Program-made: the position numbers and the translations under genes
Shown here: positions 51,107 through 60,195 of the stretch, in pieces
Layout of the letters: every line of letters begins with the position of its first letter
Numbering within the stretch: the first letter of the stretch is position 1
Assembly: GCF_900188125.1 (NCBI RefSeq)
Contig: NZ_FZOW01000006.1
Location: 248,001 to 312,000, forward strand
Source of the DNA: Rhodococcoides kyotonense
Lineage (GTDB): Bacteria > Actinomycetota > Actinomycetes > Mycobacteriales > Mycobacteriaceae
Direction of reading: 5' to 3'
Length of the DNA stretch: 64,000 nt
Notes under the pieces: generated by a model
Databases searched by the model: none
Told to the model about the DNA's origin: nothing
Seen by the model: only the letters and a program-made list of their open reading frames with translations

Positions 51107-52930
51107 TCAGCGCATCACGAACATCGCGCCCTCGTCGGCAGGCCCGACGAGCGCTCGCATTCCGGAGAACAGGTCGCGGCCGGTGCCTGCCCATTCGTCG
51201 TTCGTCGGTGGACGTCCGGTGATCGGCCGAGCTTCGAACGCGGGCATGGTGACGTCGATCGACAGTGTGCCTGTGGTCGAGTCGAGCGTGATCATGTCAC
51301 CGTCGCGAATCTTCGCGATCGGTCCGCCGTTCGCAGCCTCGGGCGTCAGATGTATTGCGGCAGGCACCTTTCCGGATGCGCCGGACATGCGACCGTCCGT
51401 GATCAGCGCGACGCGGTAGCCGCGGTCCTGGAGGACGCCGAGTGCGGGGGTGAGCTTGTGCAGCTCGGGCATGCCGTTCGCCTTCGGCCCTTGGTATCGG
51501 AGGACGGCGACGAAGTCCCCCTCGAGCCGGCCTGCCTCGAAGGCTGCCAAGAAGTCGAGTTGGTCGTCGAACACGCGCGCCGGCGCGGTGACCACACGAT
51601 GCTCTGCGGCAACGGCGGAGGTCTTGACGACGCACTTTCCGAGCGGGCCGGTCAGCATCTTCAAGCCGCCGTCGGCACTGAAGGGCTCGTCGGCTCCGCG
51701 AAGGACACTGTCGTCGTGGCTCATTCGGGTGCCGTCGTGCCACATGACGCCGTCGCCGTCGAGCTTCGGTTCCTGCGTGTACCGGCGCAATCCCGGTCCA
51801 ACAATAGTTTTGACGTCGTCGTGCATCAGGCCCGCGTCGAGCAGGGACGAGATGGTGAAACCGAGCCCACCGGCGGCGTGGAAGTGGTTCACGTCCGCTT
51901 GACCGTTCGGGTAGATCCGCGCCATGAGCGGCACCACCGCGGACAGATCCGACAGATCCTGCCACGTCAGCGTGAGTCCGGCCGCACGGGCGATGGCGAC
52001 GAGATGCATCGTGTGGTTCGTCGAACCGCCGGTTGCGAGCAGCGCGACGCAGCCGTTGACGATCGCCTTCTCGTCGACTATTTCACCGACAGGGGTGAAG
52101 TTGTCGCCCAGGGCGGTGAGCCCGGTGGCGACACGGCCCGCTTCGCGAGTCAGCGCGTCGCGCAACGGTGTTCCGGGGTTGACGAACGACGACCCGGGCA
52201 GATGCAGGCCCATGACCTCCATGAGCAGCTGGTTGGAATTGGCGGTTCCGAAGAACGTGCACGTGCCACTGCCGTGGTACGACGCGGCCTCGGCGTCGAG
52301 CAGGACATCGCGTCCCACCTTGCCCTCGGCGTAGAGCTGACGCGCTTTGGCCTTCTCGCCGTTGGGAAGTCCCGACGTCATGGGTCCCGCAGGCACGAAC
52401 ACCGCGGGCAGATGACCGAAACTCAATGCGCCGATGAGCATTCCTGGAACGATCTTGTCGCACACCCCGAGCATCAGGGTGGCGTCGAACATGTCGTGGG
52501 ACAACGCAATTGCCGTCGACATGGCGATGACGTCGCGGCTGAACAACGACAGTTCCATGCCGTCGCGGCCCTGAGTGATGCCGTCGCACATCGCAGGAAC
52601 TCCCCCGGCGAACTGGGCGATTCCGCCCGCGTCGATCACGGCTTTCTTCAGCGCTGCGGGGTAGGTCTCGAAGGGCTTGTGGGCGGAGAGCATGTCGTTG
52701 TAGGCCGAGACGATCGCGATGTTCGGCTTGACCATGCCGCGCAGCGCTTTCTTGTCGGCAGGTCCGGAGGCGGCGAATCCGTGGGCGATGTTGGCGCACG
52801 CGAGTCGGCCGCGCGCGGGTCCGCGGTCACCTGCCGAGGCGATGCGATCGAGGTAGGCGGTGCGCTCGGCGGTGCTTCGGCTCGCGATGCGGTCGGTGAC
52901 CTGGCGCAGGACCGGGTGGATGGTGTCCAT
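51107..52930 (-). CDS. edd: 6-phosphogluconate dehydratase Edd
   Basis: Iron-sulfur dehydratase of the IlvD/Edd family, 607 residues, converting 6-phosphogluconate to KDPG. The family motifs [37 protein letters not shown] and the cluster-associated Cys in [11 protein letters not shown] and [13 protein letters not shown] are present, with [18 protein letters not shown] near the end. ATG 52,930 was chosen because the protein then starts like known Edd (MDTIHPVL). Co-transcribed with eda; divergent ROK regulator next door. Confidence 0.94.
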   Translation of the reverse strand: MDTIHPVLRQVTDRIASRSTAERTAYLDRIASAGDRGPARGRLACANIAHGFAASGPADKKALRGMVKPNIAIVSAYNDMLSAHKPFETYPAALKKAVIDAGGIAQFAGGVPAMCDGITQGRDGMELSLFSRDVIAMSTAIALSHDMFDATLMLGVCDKIVPGMLIGALSFGHLPAVFVPAGPMTSGLPNGEKAKARQLYAEGKVGRDVLLDAEAASYHGSGTCTFFGTANSNQLLMEVMGLHLPGSSFVNPGTPLRDALTREAGRVATGLTALGDNFTPVGEIVDEKAIVNGCVALLATGGSTNHTMHLVAIARAAGLTLTWQDLSDLSAVVPLMARIYPNGQADVNHFHAAGGLGFTISSLLDAGLMHDDVKTIVGPGLRRYTQEPKLDGDGVMWHDGTRMSHDDSVLRGADEPFSADGGLKMLTGPLGKCVVKTSAVAAEHRVVTAPARVFDDQLDFLAAFEAGRLEGDFVAVLRYQGPKANGMPELHKLTPALGVLQDRGYRVALITDGRMSGASGKVPAAIHLTPEAANGGPIAKIRDGDMITLDSTTGTLSIDVTMPAFEARPITGRPPTNDEWAGTGRDLFSGMRALVGPADEGAMFVMR

Positions 52931-52971
52931 ATGGCTTCTCCCTGTTCGGTCTTTCACGATTCAGAGTAGAG

Positions 52972-53022
52972 CCACTTACGCAGATCGACAACTCAACTTA
53001 TGTTTTTCAAAGTTGTAAGTGG
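52972..53022. promoter_or_regulatory. edd-ROK intergenic dyads
   Basis: Two nested inverted repeats in the 133-bp divergent spacer: CCACTTAC/GTAAGTGG (52,972-52,979 and 53,015-53,022) and CAACTT/AAGTTG (52,994-52,999 and 53,010-53,015). The spacer is AT-rich. They are good candidate operators for the ROK protein acting on edd-eda and on itself. Confidence 0.45.
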
Positions 53023-53063
53023 CCGTTTTTAGGTTGTTGCTGCAACTGTTGCAAATTGGTTGA

Positions 53064-54254
53064 ATGGCGTATATGCGATCGTCACGTCCGAGTGCTCCCC
53101 CTGCCACTGCAGGTGAGGTCTTCGCGCTCGTTCGCGACGGCGCCGCCGACACGAGGACCGAACTCGGCAAACTCACCGGGCTGTCCCGATCGGCTGTCGC
53201 GTCCCGCGTCGCGGCCCTGACCGCGCTCGGACTCGTCGTCGAAACCGAGGACACTCAGTCCACCGGTGGAAGACCGCCTGCGCGACTGTCTTTCGACGTC
53301 GACGCAGGCATCGTTCTCGCGGCGGCCATCGGGCGAAGCCGCTCGCAGTTGGGCGTGTTCGGCCTCGGCGGCGAATTCCTGGCGAGCGACACCGTCGATC
53401 AGGAGATCGGCGTCGGGCCGAACGAGCTGATGCCGCAGATCACCAAACGCCTCGAAGCACTGATTCACGACGTCGGACGCGCGGACTCCCGCATTCTCGG
53501 CGTCGGCCTGTCGATCCCGGGCACCGCGGACACCGCCCGAGGCTGCAGCCTCGATTCGCCGATCATGCACGGCTGGGACGGGGTCCCGCTGGCGCCGTAC
53601 TTCGCGGATACGGCGTCGGCCCCGGTCTTTCTCGACAACGACGCCAACGCGATGGTCCTGGCCGAACGCCGCGACAACCGCGACCACTTCCAGAATGCAC
53701 TTCTGGTGAAGGCGTCGACCGGCCTCGGTGCGGGCATCGTCGCAGGAGGCGTGTTGCAACGCGGATCGTTGGGCGCTGCAGGCGAATTCGGCCACACCAA
53801 GACCGCAGCGGCCGCAGGCGTCGCATGCCGATGCGGCGACAGTGGGTGCCTCGAAGCCATCGCAGGCGGCTGGGCGATCGTCCGCGCGCTGCAGAACCAA
53901 GGCCGCGACGTCGGGCACATTCGTGGCGTCGTCGACCTCGCCGTCAGCGGCGACCCCGAAGCACGACGCCTCATCCGCGACAGCGGCAGGCAGATCGGCG
54001 AGACTCTCGCAGGCGCGGTCAACCTGCTCAATCCCGAGGTACTCGTCGTCGGCGGCGACATGGCCAAGGCCTACGACATCTTCGTCGCCGGCCTCCGCGA
54101 GACCGTCTACGGCAACGCCACGGCACTCGCCACGCGCGCCCTCACCATCCAGGCGACGACGCACGGCGACTTCTCTGGTGTGATCGGCAGTGCGGCAATG
54201 GTATTGGACCACGTACTGAGCGCCCGCGCCGTCGACGACGCACTCGGCGGCTGA
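53064..54254 (+). CDS. ROK-family transcriptional regulator
   Basis: A 396-residue sugar-responsive regulator: N-terminal winged HTH (RTELGKLTGLSRSAVASRVAA, residues about 30-50) joined to a ROK sugar-binding domain. The domain has LDNDANAMVLAER, ASTGLGAGIVAGG, the zinc-binding ACRCGDSGCLEAIAGG and LNPEVLVVGGDMA. Divergent from edd, so it probably senses a gluconate-pathway sugar and represses edd-eda. The N-terminal HTH makes it a regulator rather than a free sugar kinase. Confidence 0.9.
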   Translation: MAYMRSSRPSAPPATAGEVFALVRDGAADTRTELGKLTGLSRSAVASRVAALTALGLVVETEDTQSTGGRPPARLSFDVDAGIVLAAAIGRSRSQLGVFGLGGEFLASDTVDQEIGVGPNELMPQITKRLEALIHDVGRADSRILGVGLSIPGTADTARGCSLDSPIMHGWDGVPLAPYFADTASAPVFLDNDANAMVLAERRDNRDHFQNALLVKASTGLGAGIVAGGVLQRGSLGAAGEFGHTKTAAAAGVACRCGDSGCLEAIAGGWAIVRALQNQGRDVGHIRGVVDLAVSGDPEARRLIRDSGRQIGETLAGAVNLLNPEVLVVGGDMAKAYDIFVAGLRETVYGNATALATRALTIQATTHGDFSGVIGSAAMVLDHVLSARAVDDALGG

Positions 54255-54391
54255 CGGTAGTTCGCACTCCGAACCATTCGGCGCACAGTCGCTACCACCC
54301 GGCGCACGAGCCCATGCCCCTCCGAGGACCTGTCGGACCCCAGGTTTACAGTGAGCTCGATCACATTCACGCCTGCGAGGAGCCCCTTCGA

Positions 54392-56677
54392 ATGACAGCG
54401 AGCGCGACGACAAGCCCGCATATCGAGCTTCTGAAAACCGATGACGATCTGCCTCCGGTCGGAGTAGTCGACAAGAGTCCGATGACTGCCGCCAAACGAG
54501 TCCTGTTCGTGCTCATCGGACTGCTCGGCGGCGTTGCGTGGACGATCGTCGCCATCGTCCGCGGTGAGAATCCCAACGCCGTATGGTTCGTCATCGCCGC
54601 GGTGTGCACGTACGTCATCGCGTTCCGGTTCTATGCCCGGCTCATCGAGAACAAGATCGTGCATCCGCGCGACGACCGTGCCACTCCCGCCGAGATCCTG
54701 GAGAACGGCAAGGACTACATGCCGACGGATCGTCGGGTGCTGTTCGGCCATCATTTCGCCGCGATCGCAGGCGCCGGACCCCTCGTCGGGCCGGTCCTCG
54801 CAGCTCAGATGGGCTACCTTCCCGGCACGATGTGGATCATCATCGGCGTCGTCTTCGCCGGTGCGGTCCAGGATTTCCTGGTCCTGTGGATTTCGACGCG
54901 CCGGCGCGGCCGCAGCCTCGGTCAGATGGCGCGAGACGAGCTCGGTGTCGTCGGCGGCATCGCCGCCCTGATCGGCGTCTTCGTCATCATGATCATCATC
55001 ATCGCGGTGCTGGCCCTCGTCGTCGTCAACGCGCTCGCCGAGAGCCCGTGGGGCGTGTTCTCGATCGCGCTCACCATTCCGATCGCACTGTTCATGGGCG
55101 TCTACCTGCGCTACCTGCGTCCGGGCAAGGTGTCCGAGGTGTCCATCATCGGCGTCGCGCTCCTGCTCTTCGCCATCGTCGCCGGTGGCTGGGTCGCCGA
55201 AACCGAGTGGGGCACCGATTGGTTCACGCTCTCCAAGGTCACCGTCGCGTGGTGCCTCATCGCATACGGTCTCGCCGCCTCGATCCTTCCCGTCTGGCTG
55301 CTGCTGGCACCGCGCGACTACCTGTCGACGTTCATGAAGATCGGCACGATCGCGCTGCTGGCCATCGGCATCCTCATCGCCCGCCCCGAGATCCAGATGC
55401 CTGCGATGACGTCGTTCGCCACCGAAGGCAACGGTCCCGCGTTCTCCGGCTCGCTGTTCCCGTTCCTGTTTATCACCATCGCCTGTGGTGCGCTCTCCGG
55501 TTTCCACGCTCTGATCAGCTCCGGCACCACGCCGAAGCTGCTCGAGAAGGAGAAGCAGATGCGCATGATCGGTTACGGCGGCATGCTCACCGAGTCCTTC
55601 GTCGCGATCATGGCCCTCGTCACCGCGTGTGTCCTCGACCAGCACATCTACTTCGCGCTGAACGCCCCCGCGACACTGACCGGCGGCACCCCCGAAACCG
55701 CAGCCGACTACGTCAACGGCCTCCCCCTCAGCGGCGGTGACATCACGGCCGCGGAACTCAGCCAGGCAGCTGCCGATGTCGGCGAGGAATCGATCATCTC
55801 CCGCACGGGCGGTGCGCCGACGTTGGCGTTCGGCATGTCCGAGGTACTGCATCAAGTGTTCGGCGGTGAGAGTCTCAAGTCGTTCTGGTACCACTTCGCG
55901 ATCATGTTCGAGGCGCTGTTCATCCTCACGACGGTCGACGCGGGCACTCGCGTCGCGCGATTCATGTTGTCCGACAGCATCGGTAACCTGCCCGGCAAGT
56001 CGGCCAAGAAGTTCAAGGACCCGTCGTGGCGTCCCGGCGCGTGGCTCTGCTCGTTCGTCGTCGTCGCAGCATGGGGCGCGATTCTGCTCATGGGCGTCAC
56101 CGATCCACTCGGCGGCATCAACACGCTCTTCCCGCTGTTCGGTATCGCGAACCAGTTGCTCGCCGCGATCGCACTGACCGTGGTCCTGACGATCGTCATG
56201 AAACGCCGCCTGTTCAAATGGGCGTGGATCCCCGGGCTTCCGCTGGTATGGGACCTGATCGTCACGATGACCGCGTCGTACCAGAAGATCTTCTCTTCCG
56301 TCCCGGCCATCGGCTACTGGGCGCAGCACTCGCAGTTCGTCGATGCGAAGAACGAGGGACTCACCGAGTTCGGAAGCGCCAAGACCCCCGAGGCAATCGA
56401 CGCCGTCATTCGCAACACCTTCATTCAGGGCACGTTGTCGATCGTGTTCGCGGTACTGGTTCTCATCGTTGCTGTCGCCGGCCTTCTCGTGTGCATCAAA
56501 GCTGTTCGCGTGCAAGACTTCCCGGACAGCGAGGAACCCGCCGTACCGTCGAAGATCTTCGGTCCCTCCGGATTCATCCCGACCGCAGCCGAGAAGGAGA
56601 TCCAGAAGGACTGGGACAAACTGATCGCCGACGGCACGGTCCGTGCCCCTGGCGCCGCGCACACGGGGCACCACTGA
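54392..56677 (+). CDS. cstA: Carbon-starvation/pyruvate transporter CstA
   Basis: A 761-residue membrane protein with about 16 hydrophobic helices, matching CstA peptide/pyruvate transporters. [62 protein letters not shown] and [15 protein letters not shown] are hallmark segments. ATG 54,392 is preceded by GCGAGGAG. It forms an operon with ybdD, 1 bp away. The 137-bp gap before it shows no strong promoter. Confidence 0.95.
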   Translation: MTASATTSPHIELLKTDDDLPPVGVVDKSPMTAAKRVLFVLIGLLGGVAWTIVAIVRGENPNAVWFVIAAVCTYVIAFRFYARLIENKIVHPRDDRATPAEILENGKDYMPTDRRVLFGHHFAAIAGAGPLVGPVLAAQMGYLPGTMWIIIGVVFAGAVQDFLVLWISTRRRGRSLGQMARDELGVVGGIAALIGVFVIMIIIIAVLALVVVNALAESPWGVFSIALTIPIALFMGVYLRYLRPGKVSEVSIIGVALLLFAIVAGGWVAETEWGTDWFTLSKVTVAWCLIAYGLAASILPVWLLLAPRDYLSTFMKIGTIALLAIGILIARPEIQMPAMTSFATEGNGPAFSGSLFPFLFITIACGALSGFHALISSGTTPKLLEKEKQMRMIGYGGMLTESFVAIMALVTACVLDQHIYFALNAPATLTGGTPETAADYVNGLPLSGGDITAAELSQAAADVGEESIISRTGGAPTLAFGMSEVLHQVFGGESLKSFWYHFAIMFEALFILTTVDAGTRVARFMLSDSIGNLPGKSAKKFKDPSWRPGAWLCSFVVVAAWGAILLMGVTDPLGGINTLFPLFGIANQLLAAIALTVVLTIVMKRRLFKWAWIPGLPLVWDLIVTMTASYQKIFSSVPAIGYWAQHSQFVDAKNEGLTEFGSAKTPEAIDAVIRNTFIQGTLSIVFAVLVLIVAVAGLLVCIKAVRVQDFPDSEEPAVPSKIFGPSGFIPTAAEKEIQKDWDKLIADGTVRAPGAAHTGHH

Positions 56678-56678
56678 C

Positions 56679-56849
56679 ATGCGTGGCCTCTGGTGGTGGA
56701 TCACATCGGTCATGGGCGACCGCGACTACGAGCGGTATCTCGCGCACATGCGTCGTGTGCATCCCGGTGAGCCGGTTCCGTCGGAGCGTCAGTACTGGCG
56801 GGAGCGCTACGCCGAAGCCGACGCCAACCCGGGTGCCCGGTGTTGCTGA
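56679..56849 (+). CDS. YbdD/YjiX family small protein (DUF466)
   Basis: A 56-residue protein: GLWWWITSVMGDRDYERYLAH then MRRVHPGEPVPSERQYWRERY, the DUF466 pattern. E. coli YbdD and YjiX support the activity of the paired CstA-type transporter. Its ATG starts 1 bp after the cstA stop, so co-expression is certain. Confidence 0.93.
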   Translation: MRGLWWWITSVMGDRDYERYLAHMRRVHPGEPVPSERQYWRERYAEADANPGARCC

Positions 56850-56957
56850 CACGCATGGCTAGGTTCATTCCGCTGGCTCCACTCACCCGGATGGCTGATT
56901 TCCGCTAGCGCCACCGGGTGTGCCGGTGACACAGTGGAACCCATGGAGCTGGAACCC

Positions 56958-58403
56958 ATGGAGCTCGACTTCGACCGTTGCTACCGAGCAGTGTCGGCAC
57001 GCGACACCCGATTCGACGGGCAGTTCTTCACGGCCGTGCGCACGACGGGCATCTACTGCCGCCCGTCGTGCCCGGCCACGACCCCCAAAGCGAAGAACGT
57101 GCAGTTCGTGCCGACGGCCGCCGCCGCACAGCAAGCCGGTTTTCGTGCGTGCCGACGCTGCCAGCCCGACGCCACACCCGGCTCACCTCGCTGGAACGTC
57201 CGTTCCGATCTGACGTCACGGGCCATGCGGTTGATCTCCGACGGCGCCGTCGAACGCGGCGGAGTCGACGCCGTCGCCGACGCGCTCGGCTACTCGACCC
57301 GACAGTTGACGCGGGTGCTCACCGCCGAGATCGGCGCCGGACCGCTCGCTCTGGCCCGCGCCCATCGTGCCCACACCGCACGAACCCTGATCCAGACGAC
57401 TCCGATGTCGATGACGGACATCGCCTTCGCCGCGGGATTTTCGAGCGTCCGTCAGTTCAACGACACTGTCCGCGAGGTGTTCGCCGTCAGCCCGACGGTG
57501 CTGCGCACCGAAGCCGAGAAGCGAAACGTGTTGCCGAGCAACGGAACCGTGACTCTCCGCTTGCCGTACCGACAGCCCTTGGACAAGACGTGGCTCGACT
57601 GGTTCCTGAAAGCCCACGTCGTAGCCGGTATCGAATCATGGAGCGACGGCCTGTATCGCAGATCGCTGCGTCTGCCGCACGGCTACGGCGTCGTCGGCCT
57701 GCGGATCGAGGACGGATACGTCGACACGACGCTCGGACTGCAGGACATGCGTGACCTCTCCCCTGCCGTCGCGCGAATCCGGCATCTACTCGACCTCGAC
57801 GCCGACCCGGACGCCGTCGACGCAGCACTCGCCGAGGATCCCTTGCTGCTTCCCCACGTGACCGCGCGGCCGGGCCTTCGCGCGCCCGGATGCGCCGACG
57901 GCCCGGAACTGTTGCTGCGCACCATGATCGGACAACAGATCTCGTTGCGCGCCGCTGCCACCCACACAGCTCGCCTCGTCGAGGCGCTGGGCACGCCGAT
58001 CGAGGATCCGACGGGCGGCACCGTCACACGCCTGTTCCCCGGCGCCGACGTCGTCGCCGAACGTGGGCACGAGGTTCTCAGCGGCCCGAAATCCCGAGTC
58101 CAGGCCGTCATCGGAGTCGCCGACGCGGTGGCGTCGGGCAAGATCGTTCTTCATCCCGCCAGAGACGGCGCCGAACTGGAGCGAGAACTGCTCGCGCTGA
58201 AGGGAATCGGTCCGTGGACGGCGCGCTATGTCGTCATGCGGCTGCTCGCCGATCCCGATGTACTGCTGGACACCGACCTCGTCGTGCGTCAGGGCGCGGA
58301 CGCACTCGGTGTGCCGCTGAAGAATTCGCAACGCTGGGCACCCTGGCGCTCGTACGTCTCCATGCATCTCTGGAACGTCGCACTCGAAAGAAGAGGACTA
58401 TGA
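56958..58403 (+). CDS. alkA: AdaA-AlkA fusion: methyl-phosphotriester sensor and 3-methyladenine glycosylase
   Basis: A 481-residue fusion like Rv1317c. Residues 1-80: Ada-type zinc/methyl-acceptor domain with Cys34, Cys38, Cys65 and Cys68 (GIYCRPSCP, ACRRCQPD). Residues 85-180: AraC HTH (MSMTDIAFAAGFSSVRQFND). Residues 190-481: AlkA glycosylase with a helix-hairpin-helix and GIGPWTARYVVMR. It both activates and performs alkylation repair. ATG 56,958 aligns with Rv1317c; ATG 56,943 and GTG 56,934 sit in a 15-bp direct duplication. Overlaps ogt (ATGA). Confidence 0.93.
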   Translation: MELDFDRCYRAVSARDTRFDGQFFTAVRTTGIYCRPSCPATTPKAKNVQFVPTAAAAQQAGFRACRRCQPDATPGSPRWNVRSDLTSRAMRLISDGAVERGGVDAVADALGYSTRQLTRVLTAEIGAGPLALARAHRAHTARTLIQTTPMSMTDIAFAAGFSSVRQFNDTVREVFAVSPTVLRTEAEKRNVLPSNGTVTLRLPYRQPLDKTWLDWFLKAHVVAGIESWSDGLYRRSLRLPHGYGVVGLRIEDGYVDTTLGLQDMRDLSPAVARIRHLLDLDADPDAVDAALAEDPLLLPHVTARPGLRAPGCADGPELLLRTMIGQQISLRAAATHTARLVEALGTPIEDPTGGTVTRLFPGADVVAERGHEVLSGPKSRVQAVIGVADAVASGKIVLHPARDGAELERELLALKGIGPWTARYVVMRLLADPDVLLDTDLVVRQGADALGVPLKNSQRWAPWRSYVSMHLWNVALERRGL

Positions 58404-58897
58404 ACGCACTCTCCGCCACCACCGACACGCCGATCGGACCGTTCACCACCATCGTCGACGACCATGGCAGCGTCCTGGCATCGGGATGGACCGGCACGAT
58501 CGACGACCTGACACCGCTGATCCATCGATCGCTGCGTCCCACCGAGATCCGACCGGCACGCACGCTCGGAAGCGTCACGAAGGCCGTCGACGATTATCAC
58601 CGCGGTGATCTCACCGCCATCGACGACGTCCCCGTCGCCCAGCAATCCGGTGAATTCCTCGTGCACGCCTGGAAAATCCTTCGAACCGTTCCTGCTGGTT
58701 CGCCGGTGACGTATTCGGAGTTCGCCGCGATGTCGGGCCGACCCGCCGCCATTCGAGGAGCGGCTTCGGCCTGTGCACGCAACGCTGCCGCGCTGTTCGT
58801 CCCGTGTCATCGGGTGTTTCGCATCGGCGGTGCGCTGGGCGGGTTCCGGTGGGGGCTGCCGGCGAAGGAGTGGCTGCTCGCCCACGAGCAGGGTTGA
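58400..58897 (+). CDS. ogt: O6-alkylguanine-DNA alkyltransferase Ogt
   Basis: Suicidal DNA repair protein, 165 residues, moving alkyl groups from O6-guanine to its own Cys136 in the motif FVPCHRVF. The DNA-binding helix is in PVTYSEFAAMSGRPAAIRG. Coupled to alkA by a 4-bp overlap, the same pair as in M. tuberculosis, and presumably induced by methylated AlkA. Confidence 0.95.
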   Translation: MNALSATTDTPIGPFTTIVDDHGSVLASGWTGTIDDLTPLIHRSLRPTEIRPARTLGSVTKAVDDYHRGDLTAIDDVPVAQQSGEFLVHAWKILRTVPAGSPVTYSEFAAMSGRPAAIRGAASACARNAAALFVPCHRVFRIGGALGGFRWGLPAKEWLLAHEQG

Positions 58898-58986
58898 CCG
58901 GCGCATCGGGCGGGTAGTTGGCTCTCCGATGACGTTAGAGTCACTCGGGTAACGCCAGTGACAGCCGGAGAAAAGGACTTACCGAC

Positions 58987-60195
58987 GTGACGGAACACGC
59001 AGTACCCAAGGCAGCGTCCGAGGGAAGGTCCGGGCGCGATCGGGGCGATCTCATCGGCGTCGGCGGAATGTGGCTGGCGAAATGGTCGCTGATTCTCGTG
59101 TCCGTCGCCGCGGGCGCCTGGGTTCTCGGTTGGCTCATCTCGGCACTGTGGGTCGTCATTCTTCCGGCACTGCTGGCGATCATCGTCGCGACGGTTCTGT
59201 GGCCGCCCACCAAGTGGATGATGCGTGTCGGCTTCCCGGCCGCGCTCGCCGCGACGCTGTCGCTGGTCACCTTCTTCCTCGTCATCGGCGGCATCATCAC
59301 GTTGATCGTGCCGTCCGTCGTCGACTCCGCGCCGGAACTCGTCGACAAGGCGTCCGAAGGTGTGTCGCAGGTACAGGACTGGCTCAAGGGCCCGCCGATC
59401 AACCTGCAGGACGAACAGATCGACAACGCCGTCTCGGCGATCACGTCGCGGCTGCAAGAGAGCGGCACGGCCATCGCGTCCGGCGTGTTCACCGGCGTCT
59501 CCGCAGCCGGTTCGATCCTCGTCACGCTCGCACTGGTCCTGGTCCTGACGTTCTTCTTCGTCAAGGACGGCCTGAAGTTCATCCCGTGGCTGCACGGCTT
59601 CGCCGGTGGCCGCGCAGGACGCCACCTCGCCGAAATCCTGGCTCGCATGTGGGCCACGCTCGGCGGCTTCATCCGCACGCAGGCGATCGTGAGCCTCATC
59701 GACGCGTTCTTCATCGGACTCGGGCTCATCATCCTCGGCGTGCCCCTTGCACTGGTTCTCGCCACCATCACGTTCCTCGGCGGTTTCATCCCGATCGTCG
59801 GTGCCTTCGTCGCCGGTGCCCTCGCCGTTCTCGTGGCGCTGGTCGCGAACGGGCCGACGACCGCACTGATCGTGCTGATCATCATCATTGCCGTGCAGCA
59901 GCTCGAAGGAAACGTGCTGCAACCGATTCTGCAGAGCCGCAGCATGAACCTGCACCCGGCGATCGTGCTGCTCGCCGTCACCGGCGGCGGATCGGTGTTC
60001 GGCATCATCGGAGCCTTCCTCGCGGTTCCCGCCGCCGCCGTTGCCGCAGTGTTGATCCGCTACGTCTCGGAGCAGATCGACGCACGATCCGTCGAGGCCG
60101 ACAGGGACCAACTCGAAGACGAAGCTCCGGACACCGAAGAGCTGGTCACCGACGAAGACGGCAACAACAAGGACGCTGCGGTCGAGAAGAAGTAG
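58987..60195 (+). CDS. AI-2E family (PerM-like) membrane protein
   Basis: A 402-residue integral membrane protein with about eight hydrophobic segments: paired helices near 25-65, a helix at 75-100, then a soluble loop (SAPELVDKASEGVSQVQDWLKG) and a helix cluster at 175-320. ILARMWATLGGFIRTQAIVSLIDAF and GGFIPIVGAFVAGALAVLVALV are family features, with the acidic tail LEDEAPDTEELVTDEDG. Family members include quorum-signal exporters and ion/sodium antiporters; function unassigned here. Abuts sbcC stop end to end. Confidence 0.85.
   Translation: MTEHAVPKAASEGRSGRDRGDLIGVGGMWLAKWSLILVSVAAGAWVLGWLISALWVVILPALLAIIVATVLWPPTKWMMRVGFPAALAATLSLVTFFLVIGGIITLIVPSVVDSAPELVDKASEGVSQVQDWLKGPPINLQDEQIDNAVSAITSRLQESGTAIASGVFTGVSAAGSILVTLALVLVLTFFFVKDGLKFIPWLHGFAGGRAGRHLAEILARMWATLGGFIRTQAIVSLIDAFFIGLGLIILGVPLALVLATITFLGGFIPIVGAFVAGALAVLVALVANGPTTALIVLIIIIAVQQLEGNVLQPILQSRSMNLHPAIVLLAVTGGGSVFGIIGAFLAVPAAAVAAVLIRYVSEQIDARSVEADRDQLEDEAPDTEELVTDEDGNNKDAAVEKK

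Noticed and set aside
54107-56713. 868-codon minus-strand frame opposite cstA
   Set aside because: Low-complexity Asp/Glu/Arg/His shadow, no recognisable domain.
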